DNA of 64,000 nt. It comes from Euprymna scolopes (taxonomy: Eukaryota > Mollusca > Cephalopoda > Sepiida > Sepiolidae). Both the position numbers and the translations under genes were made by a program. How positions within the stretch are numbered: position 1 is the stretch's first letter; the number at the start of each line of letters is the position of its first letter. Under the pieces are notes generated by a model. That model did not search any database. It saw only the letters and a program-made list of their open reading frames with translations, and had not been told where the DNA came from. Positions 23,362-36,100 of the stretch are shown piece by piece. Where the stretch lies: assembly GCA_024364805.1 (NCBI GenBank), contig CM044522.1:30455682-30519681 (forward strand). The letters are read 5' to 3'.

Positions 23362-24540
23362 ATTTTTTGCATACAAGTCAATATGATACAATTTTCATTC
23401 AAATTTAAACGACTGAAATATCAATTTAATTTTTCAAAAATGTATTTATTTCGATCATAAACTGGATTTACATTATTTCAGACAATGTCTTGTTGATAGC
23501 ATCTTCAAACTGGTATCCTGTAGAGGTTCGGCGTTCAAATTAATTTGCACGGACATTGGTAACTGTTAGCCATCCACCAAAAATAAGTTTTGGCCATCAT
23601 GAGGCAAGGGTAGCAACCAAATCAGAAAATCTGCAGCGTTTTTGGCCGGCTGCATAAAATTGACTTCTGTCACATCAGGAAATAGGAGCAAACCAGCAAT
23701 AACCGTAATGACCCCAGGTCAAAAAAATAGCTCGACTTTCACAGCCGAGAAGGAACCCAAATACCAACTAGATCTCTGAAAGGTTTAGGCTATTATGAAG
23801 GATATATTTGAATAAAACACTTTAGATTAAAAATAAATAAATCATAGTTTGAAAAGGCCTCCAACCATTTTGATATTGATCTTCCCAAACAAAAACGCTA
23901 ACAGTTGGCTGACACCACTGAAAAGCAAAAACGGTCGATGACTGACAAGACCTATGCACATTTGGAGGTGAGGGGGGGGGTCTCTACCAAATTCCAGGAA
24001 ATATTCTTCAGGACACATTCATAAAAACACAACTATAAGCAGTCATTTTAATTAAAATACATAAACAAAAATAAATTAAAAAAAAAAAAAAATTTTTGAT
24101 TAATAGCTAGCAAATGAATATAAATTTTGTTATTGATAAATGCTAATTTGCGGAATACTTACATATTTAAAAATAAATGCTTTATTAAAATGAATTCATT
24201 TTTTTCGGCTTCCACTATTTTATTTAGTAGAAAACAATTTACCAAGAGAAACTAATATGTCACCATATTTTATTAGCTTTGTGATAATAATACAATGACT
24301 TAGGAATGAAATAGTTATAAAAGTGATTTTTTTTAGTGTGTTAATCAGTAACATTAGGTTTGCAAAGTACACCATAAATATTAATAAGAAAACATTATCT
24401 ATATTAGATAATAGATGTTTTCTCAGTCGAATTCTAAAATTTAAACTGCTATAGCATTGCGTCTAACAAATTGCTATTTGAAGAGAGAAAGGCATAAATC
24501 TAAAAAAATAATGAAAAGGGAAAGAAAATGGTTCTTGTTC
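23362..24540. other. intergenic sequence without recognised feature
   Basis: AT-rich DNA with a slightly GC-richer patch at 23500-23780. No coding, repeat or RNA structure could be supported. Confidence 0.4.
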
Positions 24541-24542
24541 AG

Positions 24543-24955
24543 AATTTCATCTATATTAAAAATATAAAAAATAAAAAATTGTATGATGTATGTATCTGTA
24601 ATGAAATGAAAATATCATATTCCAAAAATCATTTAAATTGATCAAATAGCTTCATTTTTGTAAAGAATCATTTTTATAATTTTAATCATTTTAATAGTAA
24701 TTCGTAAGCATTACAACATAAACCTAATATGAATTATTATTGAGTTTACATTGCTTGTTTTTTTATTTTTTTAAATGGCAGGCAAGATGGTCACTCCTTC
24801 AATACTCATAAAATTTTATTCTTATTTAAAAATAAAACTATTTGATCAATTTATAAATTTTTAGGATATATTTTTTTGTCATGAGTATGTACATCATACA
24901 GATTTTTTTTCTTTTCATTTAGGGGGAATTCTGGACAAGAACCAAAAGAATGTCA
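24543..24955. mobile_element. foldback MITE family F
   Basis: The ends are inverted: AATTTCATCTATATTAAAAA on the left and GGGGGAATTCTGGACAAGAA on the right. They are followed inward by GTATGATGTATGTATCTGTA and TCATTTAAATTGATCAAATA and their mirror copies near 24835-24905. The centre holds GGCAAGATGGTCAC. Total length is about 410 bp. Confidence 0.75.
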
Positions 24956-26411
24956 TTCACTTAATATAGATAAAAAATAATAATAATAATTATTATTATT
25001 ATTATTAGTAGTAGTAGTCATGGTAGTATTAGTAGTCAATTTAATTTTCTCTTTATATTTTCATCAAAAATTTTTTATTTCAATGATATCAAATAGTAAA
25101 TAGGACTTAAATTGCAAAGCAATAGCAACAAGAGAGCAAAAGCAGTTGTAAATAAACTGCTGTGCTAAGAATGGGACAAAATAGGGAGGATGGGCTCCTA
25201 CCTTTCCTTAATTGTACAAGTGCTTGAATGAGCATAATAGGATTTGACACTAATCATGCCCCCACACATCTCCTTAATTGAAGGAAACAGGAGGAGCAGA
25301 ATTGTTAGTTACATTTAATCCTTTGGATCAATGATTCTAATATCATTTCAAGGTTTTTAAGTCAATCTGAAGGAGGGTTTTGTGATTTTAAATGAAGAAA
25401 AAAAAAAAAATTTATGTCATTAGTTTGGATTATTTTATAGCATTTGATGACCATTTTAACGTCTTAATATTTTGAAATATTTATTCAAGATGGAGATTTG
25501 TGTATCGATCTCTGGCAGCAATTTCATATCATACTCACAACTGATTTTATTTTCCTCATTGATGGTATTCAGGAATAATGATTAACAAATGTACCGACTC
25601 CCTAAACTCTAAATGAGGACTCATCACCAGATATAGTTCATGTCATAATGAGGACACTGCATTCTTAGGATATCAGTAGGGACAGTCATTTATTAATAGT
25701 TTCAGTTGATATTTTCATAACAAATGCTGTATGATAAAAATATTTGTTGTCCAATCGTTTTATTGGTGGGATGGGGTAGTAGGCTTAATCTTTCTAAAAT
25801 ATGTCAAACTGAATGTCAAGAAATAAAAATCATTGTAAGTGTTTGTGTTAGTGCATGTGGCAACAGAGGGGATAAGATATAAGATAATAAATCCTTAGAA
25901 CCAAGAATAAACAAATCATATTAAGATAAAATTCTAAGTTTTCAAAATAGCCAAAAATAGTTCAGAAAATGCTGACATATTTTAAATTTATGTTATGAAA
26001 AAAAATAAAAATAAAAATCCATTTAAACAGATGAAACAATTTAATCGGCCATTAAACAAGAAAATATCTCTTCATCCATTAATTTTAACCAGTCAAAATC
26101 AATCATTTTATGGTTACAAGATTCTCATTTAAGACGTATCCTTAGTTCATAAGTTGCCTTAATTACAAAATTAGAGTGCTCAACATTAGAGATAGAGCAT
26201 AATATTAATACACATTTGATTATTGTTGACAAAACAGCAGATAATTTGCTCATGGTCAGATCTTGTTCATCGACAGAAAATAACAAATTATCATGGAAAT
26301 TTAATAATTTTTAAAAATATATATTGGTACAAGAAAAAAAAAATATGTTCAAAAGAAAATCATATAAAATTACATTATAAATTAGAATGAAAAATAATGG
26401 GGATGATTGTC

Positions 26412-26825
26412 TAGAATTCCTTCTATATTAAAAATGAAAAATACAGAAAAATCTTTGATATACGTACCCGTGACAGAAAGATCATATTAAAAAAAAAATC
26501 ACATAAATTAATGAAGCAGTAGTATTTTGATAAACAAAATCATTTTTAAACAATTTCAAGTAATTAATGGGAAATCTTACAAGACAAGGTCGATCTTGCA
26601 AGTGTGAATTATTGTGAAGTTATCTGCCCTTGTTTCTACCAGATGGCAACATAAGACAGTTCCTTTTCGCTTACTTATAAAATTTCATTTTTTCAGTTAA
26701 AAATAAAAAACTTGCTTAATTTATGTGATTTTTGGAATATGGAATTTTTGTTGTCATAGGTACGTACATTACACAGATTTAAAAAATTTTTGTTTTTTAA
26801 TATAAAGGAAATTCTGGACAAGAAC
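26412..26825. mobile_element. foldback MITE family F
   Basis: The ends are AGAATTCCTTCTATATT and AAAGGAAATTCTGGACAAGA. Inner arm words are ATATACGTACCCGTGACAGA and, inverted, TGTCATAGGTACGTACATTA. The centre has CCAGATGGCAACATAAGAC. It matches 24543-24955 and 37250-37655. Confidence 0.75.
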
Positions 26826-27069
26826 TAAAAAAGTTAAGTTGTGGATTTTAAAATGCAATTTCAACAAAATAAAGTAATAAATGTTTGTATGATTATCTTT
26901 TAACAGTTTTTTTTTTCTATTTGTCAATTTTCTTTCTTTCAGTTTAATTTTTGTGTGCGTGTGTGGGAGGAAGGGGTGCTATCTTGTGTGCCACCTCAAA
27001 ACCATAATGAAGATCAGCAGTGCAACTCAACAACTTTTTCTTCATTTCTTTTTTGCGTTCATTGTATTA

Positions 27070-27075
27070 TTTATT
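27070..27075 (-). promoter_or_regulatory. possible choline kinase polyadenylation signal
   Basis: AATAAA on the minus strand lies 46 bases past the stop codon. It would give a very short 3' UTR; other AT-rich hexamers further down are possible, so this is tentative. Confidence 0.3.
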
Positions 27076-27120
27076 AGCAGATACATAAAAAATTTAAATC
27101 CTGCTGTGGAAAAGTGTAGA

Positions 27121-27192
27121 CTATTCAGCCAAGATGGAGGGAAGTTGAGACTTCATCTGTTTATATTGTTCAAACCTGTTCATAGCATATTC
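27121..27192 (-). CDS. CHKA: choline kinase terminal exon
   Basis: The acceptor TACTTTCAG precedes the exon. It encodes EYAMNRFEQYKQMKSQLPSI, LAE and TAG (27121-27123). It aligns with the CHKA C-terminus (DYAQARFDAYFHQK...) and is longer by a few residues at the end. It is in phase 0 with the preceding exon across a 5.9-kb intron. Confidence 0.9.
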   Translation of the reverse strand, partial: EYAMNRFEQYKQMKSQLPSILAE

Positions 27193-30086
27193 CTGAAAGT
27201 AGGAGAAAAGAAAAAGAAATGTGAAAAACAGATTCTGTAAAACAGAAAAGGAAAGGTGGAAACAGAAGGAAAGGTGAAAAAAAAAAAAAAAATATCAATT
27301 CAGTTTTTAAAACTTTTATTAAACTCACATTCACAAGATACACAGTTCAACTGCTAATCTTATGCATGTATTTGTTTTATACTTTTGTTGTCAGTTTGGT
27401 CTTCATGAAAAGCGCGACTATTTCTGTTATATGTCAGAATAATTGATTATGGGCAATTGTGAGCCTACATATTTGTGCAAGGCATAAAGACTACTTGTTT
27501 TTATTTTAATTTTCTCATCATTTTATTTAAGCTGGGGATGGGACATCCTATCGGATGCAAGACATTCACCCATTATCTCATATAGTCTACCCGAGAGATC
27601 TTTTTAAAATTCTAACCATCCTTTAAGTGCAATTGTTTGAATCTCTTTTACACTTGGTTCAAGGTAGTTTCTGAAATTTTTTTTCATGAGGATAAACAAA
27701 GAGATTTCAAACTTCCTCAACATGGAAATGAAAAAGAAGGTATAAAAAAAGTCAGAAAAAAAAATTGAAAGAATTGATTCAACTACAAAGTGACATCAAA
27801 GAGAAAAACACAAGATCAACAATCTGATGCTGTCAGAATACATGAATTTGTCGCTGAAGTTTAGAAGATTACTGACAATGAACCTGACAAGTTGATGCAT
27901 GGCGTTTCATGAAAACTGATTATATTTTCATTTTTTTTGTTTGTGAACTTTCATATTGGTGAAAGATGATTCAGAAAATTCTAGGGAAAAAAAAATGAGT
28001 ATTTTCAGTCTTATACAACATGTCATCTCAAAATGATTGAATCAATGAAACAACTTTAATATTACCATGTAAGTGATGGTGCTTAACCAAAATTTCCTCT
28101 TTATTAAAAACAAAAGAAAAACACCAAAAATTACATCAATTGATCATATAATTCTAGTAATAATAGTAAAAAGAATGGAGGGACATATTTATAGTTAGAT
28201 TTTTTTTATAATGAAATATTTAGGAATTTTAGTTCATAATAATAAAAGATTTTAAAATTTAGTTAGCAAAGCAATAAGATTGACAATAATGACTGACCTG
28301 GATCTGATGTCATAGAATCGAACTAACGAAGAAAGGATTTTATAAATATTCACGGGACAAACCATGTAGTAGGTTAGTCTGTTAAGAGATGCAGAGTTGG
28401 GAGCCATCCATGAGAGAAGGTTGGCTTTGTCAGCCAGGACACGGTCGGCTGGGAAATTAGAGAAGATGTAACAACAAAAGAAAAATAGGTGTGCACTCAG
28501 AGAAACAGAAGTCGTTGCAACCATGGAGATGTTATAACTTCGTCATCATGAGTTCTTCAGAGAGAAGGGTCTTCAATTTCAGGACAGCATATCAAGAAAC
28601 TATTCCAGAAGGTATATATTCCTTTATCTGATTTTGAACCAAAGAAATATGTTCATCTCTTTGTAAGACAAACATCCAGTCAGAAACAGTATCTGAACGG
28701 TATACACCCACAACAAACTTTAGAAAGATTAAACGAAACACTGCTAAATGATCACACACAGTGCATACAATCAACACTAGATGATCACAGATACACTTTA
28801 ATAAATGTAGATATATGCACACGTTATTAAGCTGGTTATATAACATGTATTGATTTAGATACATTACAAAGACACTAATATATACCCATTATATAGACCA
28901 GTATTAGGACATTGAAAAAACTCAAATTCGTAGAAAAATAATTTTCGGTTTAAAAATAAAACTACTTGATCAATTTGCAACACACAATGACATATTAGAG
29001 GAGCCATGTTGAAAGACAACACCCGACATAATTAGGAGCCGTGTTCAAAGATCATGCACAATGCCATATTTGAGGAGCCATGTTTAAAGACAACGCACAG
29101 AAGGTAACATGCCAATATGTGAGATGTTACAAATACAAAGTAACCCTTTTTCTTATATCTGAATTGAGGGTAGCAGGTATAATGACTGCTGCAGTATACA
29201 ATTAAGATATATATTTTTTGTATATGTTATTTAATCATAGTGATACAGCATGTGATTATAACACTTTGTGTATGCAAGTCTTTTTTTCATTTCTGCTCAA
29301 ACCGTTTGGCAGCCAAATATAAACAAGTTATCGTTAAGATGCCAACTTAAACAGATGGTATATTTCCTTGCTCACCTCTCATCATAACTTGGACGACTGG
29401 TTGGTTGTTTTACAACGTATCAACCCATTTTGGTTCATTAACGCTAACCCAAATTTTATAAAAGTTGAAGAAAAAGTAAAGAGCAATTTCAATAAGTTTA
29501 CATATTTAACAGATCAATACATTTAACAGTTATAGATCAAACTATAAATTTTCAATAGATATACATTTTATAAACAATTTTAATTTGGCTGTTTAGGTTC
29601 TATGGCATATCAACCACTGTGAGTTATCTAAAGATTAAATCCAGCCTGCATATGTTGTGTGCATATATATAACTACTTCATTTACTCACATAAAATTAAT
29701 ATATGAAAGTATAAATTTATGCATAAACTTTAAGTACTTACTTCACAAATGCTCAATATGTAAGTAGAGCTAGTTAGTAAGTTATGAAATATATATGACG
29801 ATTAAGCTACACAGAATATTCCGCGTTTCATCCACTCTACGACTCTTCAGGCTTATGCGCGAATTTTGTGGTTGTCTGTCGTTTTTATATACGCACCTTC
29901 TATTGAGATTTTAGTTAGCCAGCTTTCTAGTATCCACCGCGCCCTTCCTATCAGCCAATGAACATGCACTTACCGGACAAAGGCCTATTTGACCTCTGGT
30001 TGACCTGTTTCTTTGTGTGTGCTCTATTTAGCCTGGATATTGAGTTTCTTGACCTGTTTTAAATCTAGGTTAGTTTTTTTCTATGT

Positions 30087-30136
<50 letters not shown>

Positions 30137-33100
30137 ATATATATATATATATACACACAACATATATGTGTGATAGTTTATGTATATTCATGTTTATTTA
30201 ATTTATTTTATTTAATTTGTTTATTTTCTATTGTTTTTGTTAGTTTTAAAATTTTGTATCGCTATCCTAGAGTAAATTTTATCCTGTGAACACAGTTGTT
30301 CGCTATTTCTCTTCTACAGTTTAATAGATGTTGGGGTTCTTTAAAGTACAGGATAGCAAATTTTTCATGAAGGCATAATCTACATGGGTCGTCTAGGTCT
30401 CTACATGTGGTAGCTTGTCTTATTATTTTCCATTCAATTACTGGTAAATGTCCGCTTTCCTTAAGTTCCCAGTATTTATTTGCTAGCGTTGTTTTCATAC
30501 AGTGCTTTTTATACGCACAGATATTTGTATGCTGCATAGCATGTTGTCTGTTATAGGAGGAAATAAAGGGAGTTGATGGTTATTGTTGCATAGGGTAGAA
30601 TTAGTTGCAAAGTTCTTCGCAAATAGTTTGGCCTTGTCTGATGCTGACGAGATGACCTCAGGTCTATTGATGATGGTCGGAATAGAATGCACGCTTCTGT
30701 TCAGGATCCTGTTTGCTATTTGCCAAAACTGGTGGGAACCAAAGCACTGCTCAGCTACTTTGGATTTAATGGACTGAGCATATAGCTCTCTTGCATTTTT
30801 TATTACTCTTTTACAGTGGTTGCTGGCAGTCCTGAAAGCAGCTTTAGTCTCAGTACATCTATTACGTTGGTAGCTATGGAAAAAGTGATTTCTGTGCGCG
30901 ATGGCAGCAGCACATTCTGGGGAGAACCATGGCTGGCTGTTAGGTTTTTGTTGGAATTTTTTTGGATGGTATGAATCGGTCTATGCCTACAATTAACCAT
31001 TCGGTCAGATCTGATGCTATGGAGGACACATCCTTTTTAAACATGGAATGCAGAGGTAGATTCCGCAACTTTGTTTGATGTTATCAAAGCAGGTTATGTT
31101 ATTCTTTTACTTGAGTTCTGCATTTTACCTGTACTTTCTTTTGTCTTATTTTCAATCATGTCTCTGTTAGGTTGGAGGTCGGATTGGTGATCTTTGACGT
31201 CTTTCACTTTGTAGATTCAGTTGTCCGAGAACTCTCTTTGGGCATTTCTACATTGTTATCCACATTTAATTTTGTTTTCGTAATAGATTTTTGTTTTTGT
31301 TGAATACATTTGTTTTAAGCTTTTCTTGAAATGATGGCCATTTATTTGTGTTCAAATTTATTAACTTTTCTGTAAGTTTTTTTTATATAATTATCTATTT
31401 GAGTATTGTCCTGAGATTTTTTTTTTTTTTTGTATAACATTGTCAAATTATTTTTGTTCCCATATAGCTTTTAACAATTTTCTAGCTTCTGAGAATGGTG
31501 AATTTTTGGTGTATTTCACATCTTTTCTTTCTTGAAGACATTGCAGGTCCTTGAGAAGGCAGGATGTTCTTCGTGGCAATTTGCCCATTTTATATTTTTG
31601 CACTCACTGTGTGGTTTGCGTCACGTTCACCACACTTCCCACATACTTGGTGTCCTCTGCTAAAGTCTTTGTGATGACCAAATTTCTGACATTTGAAACA
31701 TTGTAGGCGAGCTGGTATGAATTGTTCTACTCTTTCTATTATCTAGCCCATTCCAATATCTTCTGGTATTGATGGTTTATCAAGCGTGAGTAGATGCATA
31801 GTTCTGCATAGTTTTGTTGTTTCGTCTGATGGTAATTCTCTTATATTCCTTCACACCCTGTTTTTTTTTTTTTTTAATGCTGTTTTGATTTCCTCTGGCG
31901 TTGCTATTGAAAGCTCTCTGCTTCTTTTGAGGTATTTAATTTAGATTAATGTGGACGTACTTTGCATTTAATGTTGTGGAATTTATTCATTTTGAACAGA
32001 TTTTCTGCGTGTTTCTTCATTTAAACTTCCACTAACAGATTGCCATTTTGAAATTTTTAAACATTTTTTATTTGAGCTACTTGATATAACTTTTTCAATC
32101 AGAAAACGGAATAATTTGTCAAGTTTAATTTCATCCAATGATTCAATAATAAATTTTGGGAAGTTTAAGTCGATATCAGAATCTAAATTGGATTTTTTTA
32201 AAAAGAGAAAGCCATGATTGAGTTTCGATTTTCATTGGTTCAATGCTCCACCACCCACCACCAAGTCCAACTATGGTTGGCAATGAATCCATTCACCTTG
32301 ACCGAAACAGGGATACAATACTAATATACTTGTGCCAAAAAAAATCCAATTCTCTGCCAAATTCTGGGTTTTGTTCAATAATGCAACAGGTGTCAGTTTT
32401 TTCTTTTAATACAATTGACCCTCAGTTCTCGCCTCCTTGCTTATATAAGGCTGAGCAGATTGGATAATATGTTCGGGAGAAAAATAACTGCATATGAGCT
32501 AGGGTATGTCAAGACCAGTCGATTGATTGGATCGGGCCCTATCAGAGTACCTGTCAGCCCAAGTAAAAGCCAAAGTGGTGTGTTGGAAGCCATTAACCAC
32601 TCTATTGCTGGATCAATCACTGCTCCATCACTAGGATTCCGTCCCAACACCTTACAGGTTGCCATCCACAGTCAACAGGTGGCCTCATTAGGACAGGGGG
32701 GGGGTCTTACCCCTCTACAGATGGGCAGTTAGTGTATTATACAGCTCCAGCCAATAGGGCAGTAACTTGCATAAGAAGCATGACTAAAGACTTGGATTCC
32801 ATTATATTTCTATAGTACATATACATTGGCAGAATCACCTTGTTGAATATGATTCTTTAACTCTTTCCAAACGATATCCTGTGTTGATGAAACATTTAAA
32901 TTGTAGAGAAGTCTGTCTTAACTGGAACCTGGTAACCTTTTTCTTGTTATCAAACCAGGTGAGTCTGATAAATACATAAAGTGACATGACTACAAAATAG
33001 CTTTCTGCAACAAGCTTCTCACCACTCCAACAATGACAGCATTTTACTTACCAAATATCCAAAATTAATTTCTGATGTTCTTGACTGCACAAGGGACCAC

Positions 33101-36100
33101 AAGCCCCACATATAATGTGATGCCAAGGTAAAGGTGTTGGACTCAATATACAATCGTCGCAGGTCTTTTTCGGTTGGTTCTGTTTTACTATAAGTGGAAA
33201 GGTAAGCTTCAAAAAATTCATACTGAAAGTAAAGAAAAAATTTCAAAACTTCATTAGAAAAAAAAACAAACTATTCAGCTAAATTAGAAAGAGAAAAAAA
33301 GGAATGGTGAGCATACAGTTTACATCTAATGTTTGTATAGAAAATGCATAAAACAATAAAAACAAAGAACAGTTTACATCTAATGTTTGTATAGAAAACG
33401 CATAAAACAATCAAAACAAAGAAAAGTTAAATTAAAAAAAGCTTTTAAAAAATAATTTTAAATAATGAAAAGAAAATGGATAAAAAAGAAATTTAAAAAA
33501 TTTAATTGAATAAACAATTAAAATGATTTTTCATGTTGCATTTTTCTAAAATATTTCTTAGTATTTTATAAATTGTAATTTCTCATTTAGCCCAGCTTAA
33601 AGTGTTTGAATCAGGAAATAGGAGTTTGTAAAGCCAGTTAAATAAAAAAGTAAAAACAAAAAACGAACAAAATAAGCTTTCTGTTAGCTAATATATATAT
33701 ATATATATATATATCTCCAACTACAGATTTAATGTGGTGATATTCCTACTTTCTTATTCTTCCTTTATTATTACCTTTATCCTGACATGGACTGACAACC
33801 AAGTTTGAAACCAGTTCATTCTAGAAACATTTTCACTTAGAATGTTGCCAGCTTTCATGTGGTCCCTTCTGCAAGTACCCCATGTCTTGTAGCAGTCACC
33901 ATAACAAACTATTTCCTTTTGTGGATTAATGCCCCCTTGCTGATTGATGAGGTCACGCATTGACCAGTCAGCTACTAGGGTGCATTAATCCTATATGTCC
34001 CTTAAGGAACTAATTACACCTGTCAGAAACTAGCTAGTAGGACCAGAGGAGATCAGACCACCAAAGAAGACAGACCTCTCTCCTTTCACTCTCTGTCGAC
34101 TGACCCCCCTCCCTCCGCCCAGGTTGCGATTATTTCACTGAAGATCTCTACTGGATAACCTGGAGACACTTCAAGTTACTGCTTCTCAACACAAAAATAT
34201 CCTAGAACTTTCTATTTTTTTTCTTTCTTTCACTTTGGAAACAATTCTTTTTCTTTCGAAATAAACTTTTCATTGTTTTGTTCTAAAAATTACTCTGTAC
34301 TTTTGTATCGCAAATTAATCTTTTATTAAGGGTTTTGCACAAACTTGCATAAAAACCTACCTAAAATCTTTTTGACTAGAAAGATATCAGGAAGACCAAG
34401 GCCAATAATAATTTGTTTGTTTGGGTCATTTAATGCTGTATATAAAATTTAAATTTTTTTAGATGCTTTCGGAGTTGATTTTTGTTGGGTATATTCGAGT
34501 AATGTTTTGGTATCGTTTGCTATTTGATGGCATCTATATTTTATGGTAAAGATTTGCTCTTTTTGGGAAATTTAGAATGGTTTTAGGGTTTTCCTTTTCA
34601 AAGAGTTCTTTTAAGTTTATGGCCTCGCAGTAGTGTTGATGAATTCTTGTGAGGTCATAGCAGTCAAGTAAGAAGTGTTTCACCGTATAAGGTTTGTGAC
34701 ATGGTATACATTTGGGAGGTTGTTCGCTTTTTAGTATATGGGACTGAGTTATGTATGTGTGTCCTATCAAGATATGTGAAAAGACTACTACTTCTTTATG
34801 TAATTTTCTGAGATTTAGTAGGTTTTTTTTTTTAAGTATAGGCGTAATTTAGAAGAGTTTGTTGTTTTGGCAATTGTTCCAGTTTTCTTGCTATTTCTTT
34901 ATAATAAAATTGTTTATTGAATGTTTGTAGTCCATATGTGGGACCTTTATGGCGCTTATTTTGAGTTTTAGGGAATTTTTGGCTGCCATGTCAGCTTTTT
35001 CATTTCCGTGGAAACCATAGTGACTAGGAATCCAACAGAAGAAGAAAGTTTTGTGTTGTCTGATAGAATAAATCTTTTATAACAGTTTGATTAGTAAGGG
35101 ATGGTTTAATTTTTTATTTTTTAATGATTCAAGTACTGATAATGAGTCTACAAATATTATGAATTTATTGGAGTTTTGGTTGGTGATAATATCTAGAGTT
35201 TTCTCTAGATATTATGGCTGTAATTTTCTACATTATAGATTGAAAAGTTATTTGGTAATCTTTTCTGCCAGTGTTTTCTGAAATAGCGGCACATTCCACT
35301 CTGTTTGGATCTTTAGAACCATCTGTGTAAACGTGTATCCGATTTGGGTAAGAATCTCTATAGTCTGCGGGGTGAGTATTGGATTTAGTATATATTGTCA
35401 GGTCTAGTATGACTTTAGGTTAATTTAACAGCCAGGGTGGAAGTTCTGTGAGATTCTCATGGATGCTGGTTTGATCTATTGAATTATTAGTAAGTGGTTT
35501 TATGGTTTCTTCCATGTAGAGTCCAAAGGGTTTAACTGCATTTTCTTTTTTTTGAATAAATGTATGTAGTTAGGATTGAAAGTGTAGGCAGAATTTTAGG
35601 GGTTTGATCTGAGTTTCAGATAATATTGTTAGCCTAATTTTTCACATTTTAATTTTAAGAGTGATGAGCAGTCTGATCCCCACTCAGTATTTGCTACAAC
35701 CCTTAATAGTTGTAGGGTTTTGAAACATTTTATTTTAAATATTTTAATGAGAGATGCAAATTGAAATAGCTGACCAACATAAATTTCTGGGACTTATTGT
35801 CAAAAATAAGTCACAGAAATTTATATTGGTCAGCTATTTCAATTTTTGTTCCTTTAAGATTGGTTATTGTAGTCCTATGATTACAGAAATGGACACATTT
35901 CGTTTTGGTTGTTGAAAATTTAAAGCCATTTTCTGTGGCCCATTGTGTTAGTTTATTTATGCACATTTGTAGTTGGCATTCTGAAATATGACTATTTTTG
36001 GATCTATGGCAGATTACAAGGTCATCCACATATAAGGAGCCATTGATCTCATTGTTTAGACAATTTACAATATTATTGATTGTTATATTAAAGAACATGA

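Larger units (their letters stand above)
29800..30513 (-). mobile_element. Penelope-like element remnant (3' part)
   Basis: The minus-strand reading at 30262-30513 gives KTTLANKYWELKESGHLPVI, EWKIIRQA and CRLCLHEKFAILYF. This matches the end of the GIY-YIG endonuclease domain of Penelope-like retroelements (the L..YIW.LKE...W.I.....CxLCL.EK pattern). The region to 29800 would be its 3' flank and carries the hammerhead. It is a broken fossil, cut at 30513 against a LINE A fragment. Confidence 0.65.

Noticed and set aside
26953-27240. 95-codon plus-strand frame
   Set aside because: It lies opposite the choline kinase last exon and has no family resemblance; a shadow frame.
28252-28864. Two adjacent 90-codon minus-strand frames
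   Set aside because: They lie in a choline kinase intron; weak LINE-like flavour only, and no motif could be anchored.
30013-30201. Frames of Tyr-Ile repeats (also 61001-61267 and 22578-22775)
   Set aside because: Produced by (TA)n microsatellites.
32415-32732. 105-codon plus frame and its 74-codon minus partner
   Set aside because: Balanced composition is attractive, but neither reading resembles a known protein and no splice context supports an exon.
33960-34310. Solo LTR
   Set aside because: The composition and AATAAA are suggestive, but no TG...CA borders, target duplication or second copy was seen.
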